From G963662905 sp965230045 (lineage in GTDB: Bacteria > Bacteroidota > Bacteroidia > Bacteroidales > WRLA01), in assembly GCA_965230045.1 (NCBI GenBank), contig OZ245940.1, forward strand, positions 1,426,001 through 1,490,000: 64,000 bases of DNA, written 5' to 3'. Shown piece by piece: positions 8,007 through 15,390 of the stretch. The notes below the pieces were generated by a model. It saw only the letters and a program-made list of their open reading frames with translations, ran no database searches and had not been told where the DNA came from. The position numbers and the translations under genes are program-made. How positions within the stretch are numbered: the stretch's first letter is position 1; each line of letters begins with the position of its first letter.

Positions 8007-9158
8007 CTACTTCAGGGAAATATTGAAAACTACCAGTTCCGGCCTGTTTCCTGTTCGTACCGGAGGTCCCCAAGTCCCATATCCCGATGAGGTGTAAAAT
8101 GTCGTTTTGCCTTTTTGCATGAGCCCAAAATGATTCTCATATACCCGCTTCGTGATAAACGAAAGCGGCCAGAGCTGTCCTTTATGCGTATGTCCCGACA
8201 TCATTAAGTCAATGCCCAGCTCCTGTGCTTTATTGTATTCAACAGGTTGGTGGTCAACAAGCAACAAGGGGAGGTTTTGCCTGTTTCCCTGCAAAATTGT
8301 TTCAATGCTTTTTCGCTTTTCGCCGGTCATCTGGGTTTTGTCTTTGTCATCACGGCCAATGATTTGCACAGCGCCATCAATTGTAAATACACAATCACGA
8401 ATAAAGCTGATGCCGTGCTTTTTGAAATAATCGGTTGTTACCTCCGGTTTCCCCATAAATTCATGGTTGCCTGTAATTGCATAAACACCAAGCGGAGCAT
8501 TGATTTTATCAAAATAGGAGCCCATATCGTATTTCATAACTGGATTTGGGTTGTGATCGACCAGGTCGCCACCGAAGATCACAATATCAGGATTTTGCTC
8601 ATTGATTTGCGTCACCAGTTTTTGGGCATGCTTGCAGCCTAACATAACGCCCAGATGAACATCGGTGGCAAGCACTACTTTCAGGGAATTGCGCTTTGCA
8701 TCACGTTTATCGATGCTTATATTAAACTCATTTACAATAGGATTGAGTGCGTTTACAGATCCGCCAAGCGTTACTAATCCTGCAATTGAAATCCCGTAGA
8801 TAAACAGCGTCTTTCCCGAAAGAATTCCTGTGGTTAGTGATTCGGGAATAAAATGGAAAAAGTGCTGTAATACTCTTACAATATCCACAAAGAAAGCGAA
8901 TAATAAAAGGTATAGAAAAAAGGCCAGACTTATTGAACCTATTCTGCTTATGGTGATTGCGAACATTCCGGGATTGCCGCGTTCAAATATCTGACCCACA
9001 ATAAATGTCGCTACGAGTATCCAGAAAGACCAGGAAAAAAATGGCAGCAAAGCATTTCCTTCAAGCGCTTTGGCTCCTCTGCTGTAGATATATCCCGAAA
9101 GTCCTCCAATTATAATGATGGCAATTAGTACAAAAATGATCATGGTCGCTTGCTTCAT
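8007..9158 (-). CDS. Membrane-anchored calcineurin-like metallophosphoesterase
   Basis: 383 residues. The N-terminal 145 residues hold about four hydrophobic segments (MIIFVLIAIIIIGGLSGYIY, FSWSFWILVATFIVG, IGSISLAFFLYLLLF, LFIYGISIAGLVTL). The soluble phosphoesterase domain follows with the metal-binding series DVHLG, GGDLVDH, GNHEF, LLVDHQP and GHTHKGQ. This architecture resembles YkuE/YaeI-like enzymes, some of which act on lipid-linked phosphates; the substrate here is not known. A TATTTTTG box on the reverse strand at 9291-9298 could be its promoter, with a leader of about 130 bases. It converges with the HxlR gene, 11 bases away. Confidence 0.85.
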   Translation of the reverse strand: MKQATMIIFVLIAIIIIGGLSGYIYSRGAKALEGNALLPFFSWSFWILVATFIVGQIFERGNPGMFAITISRIGSISLAFFLYLLLFAFFVDIVRVLQHFFHFIPESLTTGILSGKTLFIYGISIAGLVTLGGSVNALNPIVNEFNISIDKRDAKRNSLKVVLATDVHLGVMLGCKHAQKLVTQINEQNPDIVIFGGDLVDHNPNPVMKYDMGSYFDKINAPLGVYAITGNHEFMGKPEVTTDYFKKHGISFIRDCVFTIDGAVQIIGRDDKDKTQMTGEKRKSIETILQGNRQNLPLLLVDHQPVEYNKAQELGIDLMMSGHTHKGQLWPLSFITKRVYENHFGLMQKGKTTFYTSSGYGTWGPPVRTGNRPELVVFNISLK

Positions 9159-9663
9159 TGCTTTTATTCGTTTGTTGTTATCACCTTGCTTAACATCAGA
9201 ATGCTGATAATGTTAATTTCTCCGGATTGGAAAGTCCCGTATTCCCGGAAGTAAAGAGTTTTTAAAATTAAATCAGATTACAAAAATAATCCGGCGAGCT
9301 TCTCCGGATGGATACATATTACAGATTCTTGTACACTTATTCAGGAAATTGGCTTAGGAAACGGTCATTTGTTAACGTCTACCCTTAATCACCATAATCT
9401 AAAAAGACAATTATCGGAATAATATACCGCTAAAAATCGGAATAATTTTGTTTTTCATCGAATATCAGTATCTTTTACTTTCAGGCTTTGGTAAATGATG
9501 AGCCTGATTAAATTCTGTTATATTTTAAAATTTTATATGTTCCATTGTTACAAGTTAAGTGCAAAATTATAAAAACATCTTTGGCAGCCAATGTTACTTT
9601 TCTTTAACAACAGCAAGCCAATGATGTTGATTTATAAACAAATGTTTAAATAATCAGTCATTT
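9159..9663. other. Intergenic, A/T-rich, no gene seen
   Basis: About 500 bases without a supportable gene. Only the reverse-strand -7-like boxes at 9291-9298 (TATTTTTG) and 9562-9569 (TAATTTTG) and a small hairpin CCGG-CGAGCTTCT-CCGG near 9290-9308 stand out. Confidence 0.5.
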
Positions 9664-9834
9664 TTAGAAGCGGCTAAATACGTTTTCTCCACGCTGTAGA
9701 GGCGGAAAATATTGAGGATATTCCGGTTTAATGGCACTTACCTCATCAAGTTGTTTTATTTCCTCATCGCTTAATACAATATCAGCATGAGCAAGGTTGT
9801 TAATCAATTGTTTCTCCTTTTGTGCTCCACCGTA
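9664..9834 (-). pseudogene. Aldo/keto reductase remnant (C-terminal ~55 residues)
   Basis: The reverse strand reads GGAQKEKQLINNLAHADIVL, then SDEEIKQLDEVSAIKPEYPQ and YFPPLQRGENVFSRF, then a stop at 9664-9666. This lines up with the last 55 residues of the intact aldo/keto reductase at 11286-12317 (EEQLIDNLGAADIVLSDDEM, then LDEVSALKPEYPQYVPP). Upstream of this segment the frame has no start and the sequence changes to the G+C-rich block of the next gene. It is therefore a truncated paralogue or the relic of a duplication, with an insertion replacing its 5' part. Confidence 0.8.
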
Positions 9835-9879
9835 AATTCAAGCAGGCTACCACTATTTCACCCATCCAGTTTGTGAAGA

Positions 9880-10257
9880 TTATGCGGCGGCCCCATTGCT
9901 GCGCCACAGCCAGATCGCGGCCAGGGCCATTACAATAGCCTCCACGGCGACCCAAAGCCACTGCTTCGGAACGACGCCATCGACAAGCAGACCGAGTAGG
10001 CGCGCCGCCAGGGCACCGGCCATGAAATAGATAATTGCCGTGGGGATGCTCGTCGACCAGGGACGAAGCTCGGTCACTGCGAAGAAGGCCAGGCCCACTC
10101 CAAACACCATGCCCCCTCGAACCCGACGCTCGATGGCTTCATAGACGTCGGCAGGTGGCTCGGGTCCCCCGGTGAGGAAACCAAACCAGTCGGGGAAAAT
10201 GGCAGCAACGACGCCAACCCCTGAAAAAACAATCCCCAGAATGTTAGATACAGACAT
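9880..10257 (-). CDS. Small four-helix membrane protein of high G+C content (DUF4345-like, tentative)
   Basis: A 125-residue protein with about four hydrophobic segments (ILGIVFSGVGVVAAIF, GMVFGVGLAFFAVTEL, PTAIIYFMAGALAARLLGLL, LWVAVEAIVMALAAIWLW) and a central ERRVRGGMVFG motif like small DUF4345-type proteins; that family assignment is from memory and tentative. Its DNA is strikingly G+C-rich (roughly two thirds G+C, against A+T-rich neighbours), with Ala/Gly/Arg codons ending in C or G. It also has a strong Shine-Dalgarno AGAAGGGAG just before the ATG, unusual in this genome. Both features suggest recent acquisition from a G+C-rich donor such as a proteobacterium. It lies 87 bases downstream of the SDR gene. 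Confidence 0.7.
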   Translation of the reverse strand: MSVSNILGIVFSGVGVVAAIFPDWFGFLTGGPEPPADVYEAIERRVRGGMVFGVGLAFFAVTELRPWSTSIPTAIIYFMAGALAARLLGLLVDGVVPKQWLWVAVEAIVMALAAIWLWRSNGAAA

Positions 10258-10344
10258 GTGTGCTCCCTTCTGATGCTGTAATATTTAAAATTTCCATTTT
10301 TTTCATCATTTATAAATTTTTCGTTTTTATTTAGTTCCATTCCA

Positions 10345-11235
10345 TTAATACTTCATCCCTGTTAATTCTTCAGATAGGGTCCAAAGCTTCTGCGCCGCGT
10401 CGACATCATGTGACCGCTTGCTTGATTCCACCTTAATTGGTGCGCCGTGCAGTTCAAAAAAATCCTTCGGGCCGAAAAAATCACCCGAAGACGCATTCTC
10501 GTCTATTGCGGCTCGCAGTGTTGGCAGTGCTCCCATTTCTTTGCTCTGGCCGAAAAATGTATTTAAAAATTTCACAAATCCACGCTGAAGTCCTGATGAC
10601 GTCCATCCTGGATGAGCGGCTGTAACCATAGGGTTGCCACCTTCTGATTCAAGCCGTCTTTTCAGCTCATAGGCAAAGTAGAGATTCGCCAATTTGCTAT
10701 CTGCGTACGCCGTAAAATTGCTGTATTTTCGCTTTTCCCAATTCAGATCATCCAAATCGATCTTCGAGGACTTATGAGCGCCGGCCGAAACAACCACCAC
10801 GCGGGAGTTTGGTGTTTTCTTGAGTGTCTCGATTAAATGTCCAGTCAATGCAAAGTGACCTAAATGATTCGTACCCATCAGAATTTCAAACCCGTCGTCA
10901 GTCTTGGCATAAGGACACGCTACTCCTGCGTTGTTGATCAGCAAATCAAGTCTGTCGAATTTTGCTAAAAATTGCGAACTGAACTCTTGAATTGAACGAA
11001 GACTGGAAAGATCCACCTGCATAACCGAAATGTCGGCGTCTGGATGGTTTGCCCGTATTTCCTCTGCAACCTTCTCTCCTTTTGATACATTTCTTACAGC
11101 AAGTACCACAGTCGAATGTTTCTGTGCTAACACTCTTGCAGTTTCCTTGCCTATCCCGCTCGACGAACCAGTAACTATAGAGACCCTGCCTTTTTGATTG
11201 GGTATGTTGTCTGCACTCCAAGGTTTTCCGGACAT
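10345..11235 (-). CDS. Short-chain dehydrogenase/reductase (retinol-dehydrogenase-like)
   Basis: An NAD(P)-dependent SDR oxidoreductase of 296 residues. The cofactor motif TGSSSGIG is at residues 22-29, the NNAG strand follows at about 90, the catalytic Ser lies in VVVVSAGAHKSS, and the catalytic YxxxK is YADSK near residue 160. A GTNHLGHFALTGHL stretch is typical of the retinol-dehydrogenase/WWOX-like branch. Substrate unknown. It follows the aldo/keto reductase by 50 bases and is likely co-transcribed. Its base composition is somewhat richer in G+C than the AKR gene. Confidence 0.88.
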   Translation of the reverse strand: MSGKPWSADNIPNQKGRVSIVTGSSSGIGKETARVLAQKHSTVVLAVRNVSKGEKVAEEIRANHPDADISVMQVDLSSLRSIQEFSSQFLAKFDRLDLLINNAGVACPYAKTDDGFEILMGTNHLGHFALTGHLIETLKKTPNSRVVVVSAGAHKSSKIDLDDLNWEKRKYSNFTAYADSKLANLYFAYELKRRLESEGGNPMVTAAHPGWTSSGLQRGFVKFLNTFFGQSKEMGALPTLRAAIDENASSGDFFGPKDFFELHGAPIKVESSKRSHDVDAAQKLWTLSEELTGMKY

Positions 11236-11285
11236 GTTTTTTTCCTGTGTTTTTTATTTATTTACAAATCAAATAGATGTTTGTA

Positions 11286-12317
11286 TCATTTGAGGTCTTC
11301 TACGCGGCCAAAAAAGCTTACTCCACGCGGTATTGGAGGCACATATTGTGGATATTCAGGTTTTAATGCACTCACTTCATCCAACTGTTTCATTTCATCA
11401 TCGCTTAAAACAATGTCGGCAGCCCCTAAATTATCAATGAGTTGTTCTTCTTTACGTACACCAATTATTGCACTGGTAACACCTGGTTTATGAAGCAACC
11501 ATGCCAATGCAATTTGCGCAACAGAAGCATTTTTACTTTCTGCAATTTCTATCAGTTTATCTACAACATTAAACCCCTGTTCCTTTTCAACCGGTGGAAA
11601 TTCAAAATTCCCTCTTCGTCCTGAAGCTTCACCTTCACGCGTATATTTTCCGCTTAAGAAACCTCCGGCCAACGGGCCCCATATTAAGGTTCCCAGTCCT
11701 AAATCCATGGAAGCAGGTATAATTTCCTTTTCCAATTCACGACCAACCAAAGAATAATAAGCCTGAACAGAACAAAATTTTTCGGTACCTAATAGTTTTG
11801 CCAATCCATCGGCTTTAGCGATTTGCCATGCACTGAAATTAGAAAGCCCAATGTATCTCACCTTGCCCTGGCGAACCAGGTCATCCAATGCTTTCAAAGT
11901 TTCTTTAAGTGGTGTTGTCGAGTCGAAACTATGAACCTGATAAAGGTCAATATAGTCGGTGCCTAAACGTTTTAGGCTGGCTTCCACTTCGCGCATTATC
12001 GAAAGGCGGCTTGTACCCACGTCATTTGGCCCACAAGTCAGGGAATTATAAAGTTTGGTTGCAATAAGCACATCTTTCCTTTTATTGCCTAAGGCTTTTC
12101 CAAGCATAATTTCCGATTCGCCCGAACTATATATATTAGCTGTATCAAAAATGTTAATACCCGCATCCATTGCCAGGTTAACCATTTTTGTTGCCAGTTC
12201 CTGTCCGGTTGTTCCAATCATACCGGTGTTACTTCCACCTTCTTTGTCGAAAGTCATGGTTCCGAGAGTTAACTCTGAAACGTATAATCCTGTGTTTCCT
12301 AAATTTTTGTATTTCAT
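11286..12317 (-). CDS. Aldo/keto reductase
   Basis: A 343-residue NADPH-dependent aldo/keto reductase with the (beta/alpha)8 fold. The catalytic tetrad is visible: Asp and Tyr in FDTANIYSSGESE, Lys in LIATKLYN and His in YQVHSFD. The cofactor end GVRKEEQLIDNL is normal, and the length matches YajO/Tas-like members. It heads the AKR - SDR - membrane protein run. Upstream, at 12350-12415, lie a weak -7 box and two direct repeats also present at the other SDR gene's promoter, so it is probably activated by the AraC regulator next door. A C-terminal relic of a paralogue is at 9664-9834. Confidence 0.9.
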   Translation of the reverse strand: MKYKNLGNTGLYVSELTLGTMTFDKEGGSNTGMIGTTGQELATKMVNLAMDAGINIFDTANIYSSGESEIMLGKALGNKRKDVLIATKLYNSLTCGPNDVGTSRLSIMREVEASLKRLGTDYIDLYQVHSFDSTTPLKETLKALDDLVRQGKVRYIGLSNFSAWQIAKADGLAKLLGTEKFCSVQAYYSLVGRELEKEIIPASMDLGLGTLIWGPLAGGFLSGKYTREGEASGRRGNFEFPPVEKEQGFNVVDKLIEIAESKNASVAQIALAWLLHKPGVTSAIIGVRKEEQLIDNLGAADIVLSDDEMKQLDEVSALKPEYPQYVPPIPRGVSFFGRVEDLK

Positions 12318-12349
12318 TTTTTTTTTAGATTTTAAACAAAATTTGATAA

Positions 12350-12415
12350 TGCAAAGAAAAGGCAGACAAGAGCTTTGTGACTTAAACTATTTTATAAAAG
12401 ACTTAAACTATTTTT
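12350..12415 (-). promoter_or_regulatory. AKR promoter with two 15-bp operator-like direct repeats
   Basis: Two copies of GACTTAAACTATTTT (forward-strand reading) start at 12379 and 12400, 21 bases apart, i.e. two helical turns. On the reverse strand they lie just upstream of a CTTTGCAT box (12349-12356), whose -7 element lacks the TA of the consensus. The repeat nearest the gene begins exactly where the -33 element would be. The same arrangement recurs at 14617-14680. This looks like an activator-dependent promoter. Confidence 0.75.
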
Positions 12416-12649
12416 TTAGAAGCAAGTTTAACCTGACTAATTCATGAAATTTCGTCATGAGCAATTTCGATATACTCAGTGACCAAGCACAAAACGCAAT
12501 AAGAGAAAGGGAGCGCAGATTTTTGGCGCACAGGAATAGCCGTAGCTATTTTGAGCACCAAAAAGATAGCATTCCTTTCTATTGCAGCGGTTTGTGCTCG
12601 CAATAGAATATTTTGTGAATTATTCAGGTTAAGAGAGAAAGGGTGCAAA

Positions 12650-12673
12650 AAAAGCCGACCGAAGTCGACTTTT
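12650..12673 (-). terminator. Hairpin after the AraC regulator
   Basis: AAAAGCCGAC-CGAA-GTCGACTTTT forms a stem with a CGAA loop just beyond the araC-type stop, followed on the reverse strand by a T run. The remaining 12416-12649 holds no gene I accept. Confidence 0.5.
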
Positions 12674-12693
12674 AAATTTATCTTCTTTATTCC

Positions 12694-13617
12694 TTAATTC
12701 ATTTCCACACTCTCAACATACTCTTTTGGGCTCATGCCTACTTTCTTTTTAAACAAGCGCGAGAAATACTGCGGATATTCAAAGCCCAACTGATAGGCAG
12801 TTTCAGAAATGGAAGCATTGGGGGCAAGCAACAGGTTTTTTGCTTCTTCAATCAGGTAGAGGTTGATTTGGTCAACGGCGGTTTTTCCTGTTTCGGCTTT
12901 TATGGTGTCGTTCATGTATTTATAACTGACTTTTAGCTGATTTGCTATCCAATCAACCGGAGGGCTCCCTTTTTCCCGGAACTGATCTGCCTGAAAATAC
13001 TCATCTAAAATATTTTCAAACCGGGTAAACAGGCTTTGGTTGATCGTTTTGCGGTTCAGGAACTGACGTTTGTAAAATCGATCGGCATATTTTAATACAG
13101 CATCTAAATGCGTTAAAATAATTTCCTTGCTAAACTCGTCCTGGTTGTTTTGATATTCGCTTTCAATATTCCTGAAAATTGTCTTTATGGTCTGCTCCTC
13201 TTTTGGGGAAAGGTGCAATGCCTCGTTAACGTTGTAATTAAAGAAGTTGTATTTTTTAATCCGCTTCTGGATATCCAGTCCCCGGATAAAATCTTCGTGA
13301 AAAGCAATAAACCAGGATTCAGAGCTGATTACGATGTTTTTTACGGTATAAGTCTGATTCGGTGCGGAAAACAACAATGTACCGGTATCGCAATCGTATT
13401 TGGTGCGGCCATATAGGATTTCTCCAGATACAATATTTTTAAGGCTTATGAGATAAAAATTGTTTGTGTAACAGACTTCCTTATTTGAAAAATTACATTC
13501 TTCAATTTGAACCGCATCTAAATTTTTATGGCCAATACTAAAGAGAGGGTTTTCAGGAGCGGGTAAATTCTGGGCCTGGTTAAACTCGCTTATGTTTTTA
13601 AAGATGATTTTTTCCAT
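12694..13617 (-). CDS. AraC-family transcriptional activator
   Basis: 307 residues: an N-terminal sensing domain (about 1-190, no recognised subfamily) and a C-terminal double helix-turn-helix (about 215-305). The C-terminal part has VDWIANQLKVSYKYMNDTIK, then ISETAYQLGFEYPQYFSRLF and KKKVGMSPKEYVES. It starts 24 bases after the upstream SDR gene stops, so the two form an operon. The paired repeats in front of that operon and in front of the AKR gene are its probable binding sites, which would make it autoregulatory. A fragment of its 3' end is duplicated at 17664-17755. Confidence 0.88.
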   Translation of the reverse strand: MEKIIFKNISEFNQAQNLPAPENPLFSIGHKNLDAVQIEECNFSNKEVCYTNNFYLISLKNIVSGEILYGRTKYDCDTGTLLFSAPNQTYTVKNIVISSESWFIAFHEDFIRGLDIQKRIKKYNFFNYNVNEALHLSPKEEQTIKTIFRNIESEYQNNQDEFSKEIILTHLDAVLKYADRFYKRQFLNRKTINQSLFTRFENILDEYFQADQFREKGSPPVDWIANQLKVSYKYMNDTIKAETGKTAVDQINLYLIEEAKNLLLAPNASISETAYQLGFEYPQYFSRLFKKKVGMSPKEYVESVEMN

Positions 13618-13641
13618 TCCAGCAAATTTATCAATTTCAGG

Positions 13642-14592
13642 TTAAAAATTCCACTTTACACCTGTTTCCTTTTCAGATAAATCCCATAACCTTTTGGCTA
13701 CAGCTTTATCCTTAGCATGAGGTTCCAAGTGGTGTGCTCCAACCGGGCCAACCCAATTGCTGCGACCTGTAGGGCCATAAAAGGCTTTCTGATCTAAGTT
13801 TTCTTCAGTGGCACACATCAGTTCTGGATAGGCACCATTTTCGGCGGGTTGTACTAATGGTGAAAATTTCATTAGAGTAAAGATTAATTTCATCATGAAA
13901 CTACCACTGGTATTTATTAAGTTGGTTCTTGAAGAACCAGGATGGCAGGCATAAGCTTTAACATCTGTCTTCCCTGCTTTTTCCAATCTGTCCTGCAACT
14001 CATAAATGGTCATAATTTGAGCCAGTTTGCTCTGGCTATATGCGTCGTTGGGAGTGTAATTTTTAGCCCAGTTCAAGTCGTCAAATTTGATGGTTTTCAA
14101 TCCCATATTATAACCCATGCTGCCTATGGTCACGATACGTCCTTTCGATTTTTCAATTAACGGAAACAGCAAAGCCTGCAGCGTAAAATGTCCAAAGTAA
14201 TTCACACCCATCTGGCTTTCCCAGCCATTTTCGATTAATATTCGCTTGGGCACCTGGGCAATAGCTCCATTACACATTAGGGCATCAATGCGCCTGACAC
14301 TTTCAAGGACTTTTTTGGCGGCTTTTTTTACTGAATCCTGTTCTCCCAAATCCATTTTAATGGCAGAGACATCGATATTGTTGCCAAGCTTTTGTTTTAA
14401 TTCAGAAATTGTGTTTTCCGACTTTTTTGGGTTACGGTTCAGCATCACTACTTTTGCGCCTTTGGACAGCAAAATCCGTGCTGCTTCAAATCCTGTACCG
14501 CTAGTAGTACCTGTAATGACAAATGTTTTCCCTTTTTGTGATTTCATTAATTCCGGGGTCCATCCTTTTTTGCCAAATTCGTTTTTAGTCAT
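13642..14592 (-). CDS. Short-chain dehydrogenase/reductase
   Basis: A 316-residue SDR. Cofactor motif TGTTSGTG at residues 27-34; catalytic Ser in VTIGSMGYN; catalytic YSQSK near residue 185. The usual NNAG is replaced by CNGA (LMCNGAIAQVP), a mild departure. It resembles protochlorophyllide-reductase/retinol-dehydrogenase-like SDRs found with AraC regulators in Bacteroidota. It is first in the operon with the AraC gene, and its promoter carries the shared direct repeats. Substrate unknown; a stress- or aldehyde-related role together with the AKR and the second SDR is an inference. Confidence 0.88.
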   Translation of the reverse strand: MTKNEFGKKGWTPELMKSQKGKTFVITGTTSGTGFEAARILLSKGAKVVMLNRNPKKSENTISELKQKLGNNIDVSAIKMDLGEQDSVKKAAKKVLESVRRIDALMCNGAIAQVPKRILIENGWESQMGVNYFGHFTLQALLFPLIEKSKGRIVTIGSMGYNMGLKTIKFDDLNWAKNYTPNDAYSQSKLAQIMTIYELQDRLEKAGKTDVKAYACHPGSSRTNLINTSGSFMMKLIFTLMKFSPLVQPAENGAYPELMCATEENLDQKAFYGPTGRSNWVGPVGAHHLEPHAKDKAVAKRLWDLSEKETGVKWNF

Positions 14593-14616
14593 CGTTGTTT
14601 ATTTTTAATTGATGAT

Positions 14617-14680
14617 GCAAAGGTGGTGCAATACAGTGGTTTATGACTTAAACTATTTTGTATTTGACTTATACATTTTT
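14617..14680 (-). promoter_or_regulatory. SDR-araC promoter with two operator-like direct repeats
   Basis: GACTTAAACTATTTT (14645-14659) and the diverged copy GACTTATACATTTTT (14666-14680) are again 21 bases apart. The CTTTGCAT box is at 14615-14622, giving the same 23-base distance from box to repeat as in front of the AKR gene. The conserved spacing across two promoters is strong evidence of a real regulatory site. Confidence 0.75.
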
Positions 14681-14750
14681 TTGGGAGAGGTTTTTATGAG
14701 AGGGCGAAAAAAATCGAGTCAAACCAGCATTTTTTATCAGGTAGGGTCAA

Positions 14751-15378
14751 TTACAAATTATGGGCATCAACATGATTATTGCTTATGTGCCTAACTAAGT
14801 AGAGTTCGTCTATAAAGTCTCCCGAAATTTCGGGATTGCTCAAAATCCAAATCCTCAAATACTTGAGTATTATCCGGTTTGGATTTTTCACACGCCTTGA
14901 ATTTGAACTTTATAGAGCAAACTCTCGACTCTGTGGACAAGCTCTAAGTAGTTTTTGTCCATAATGTCCGATCTCAGCGTTATTTCTTTTGCTGGAAACA
15001 GTCATTTACGCCAGTAAACTCCTCGTTTCCAGCAAAAGAAATGCCTCGACCTCGAACATTCTGAACCAAAAACCCGACTTTATAGACGAACTCTAAGTAG
15101 ATGAGCTCATTGCTATTTTTGTAAATAGTAAAAAATACAAACCACTGAGTTTTTTTATTTTTCCTGAATATAGCATATTGGATGTCTTTTCCGTATTTAT
15201 TAAAATAGGCGGGTACTTTTCTTGATAATTTTATGTGAAGTGAACCTTTTATGTTATCAATCAGTTCATCAACATAGGCCAGGGCCGATTCTTCAAAACC
15301 AAAATATTCCTGTTCATAAAGTATAGTGGTCAATTCATTAAAATAATCAAGAACCTCCGGAAGAAATACTATTTTCAT
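14751..15378 (-). pseudogene. RelE/ParE-family toxin gene interrupted near its 3' end
   Basis: Residues 1-95 are intact (MKIVFLPEVLDYFNEL ... KYGKDIQYAIFRKNKKTQWF ... NELIYL), typical of RelE/ParE-superfamily ribonuclease/gyrase-type toxins. After codon 95 (15094) the frame enters inserted repeat sequence and runs on for 37 unrelated residues to a stop at 14980. Beyond the insertion, 14795 to 14751 encodes VRHISNNHVDAHNL and a stop, the expected family ending. Joining 15378-15094 to 14795-14751 with one TAAGTA target copy restores a 109-residue frame. The altered protein may be inactive, because the last strand is lost. Its cognate antitoxin lies at 17076-17294 beyond an insertion sequence. 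Confidence 0.85.
14796..15099. mobile_element. Two adjoining small inverted-repeat elements (MITE-like) with three TAAGTA target copies
   Basis: TAAGTA occurs at 14796-14801, 14945-14950 and 15094-15099, exactly 149 bases apart, so two 143-base elements lie head to tail. The outermost ends form a perfect 18-base inverted repeat GAGTTCGTCTATAAAGTC. The internal ends match it imperfectly (GAGCTTGTCCACAGAGTC and GTTTTTGTCCATAATGTC). The interiors differ: the first carries a palindrome around ACTTGAGT, the second a hairpin TTTCTTTTGCTGGAAAC / GTTTCCAGCAAAAGAAA. No transposase is encoded. The elements split the toxin gene after its 95th codon. Confidence 0.8.
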
Positions 15379-15390
15379 TTGCTCTGATTA

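Noticed and set aside
12442..12648. 68-codon reverse-strand frame between araC and the AKR promoter
   Set aside because: No start context, no conserved features, and it overlaps repeat-like sequence (AATAGCCGTAGCTATT); not accepted as a gene.
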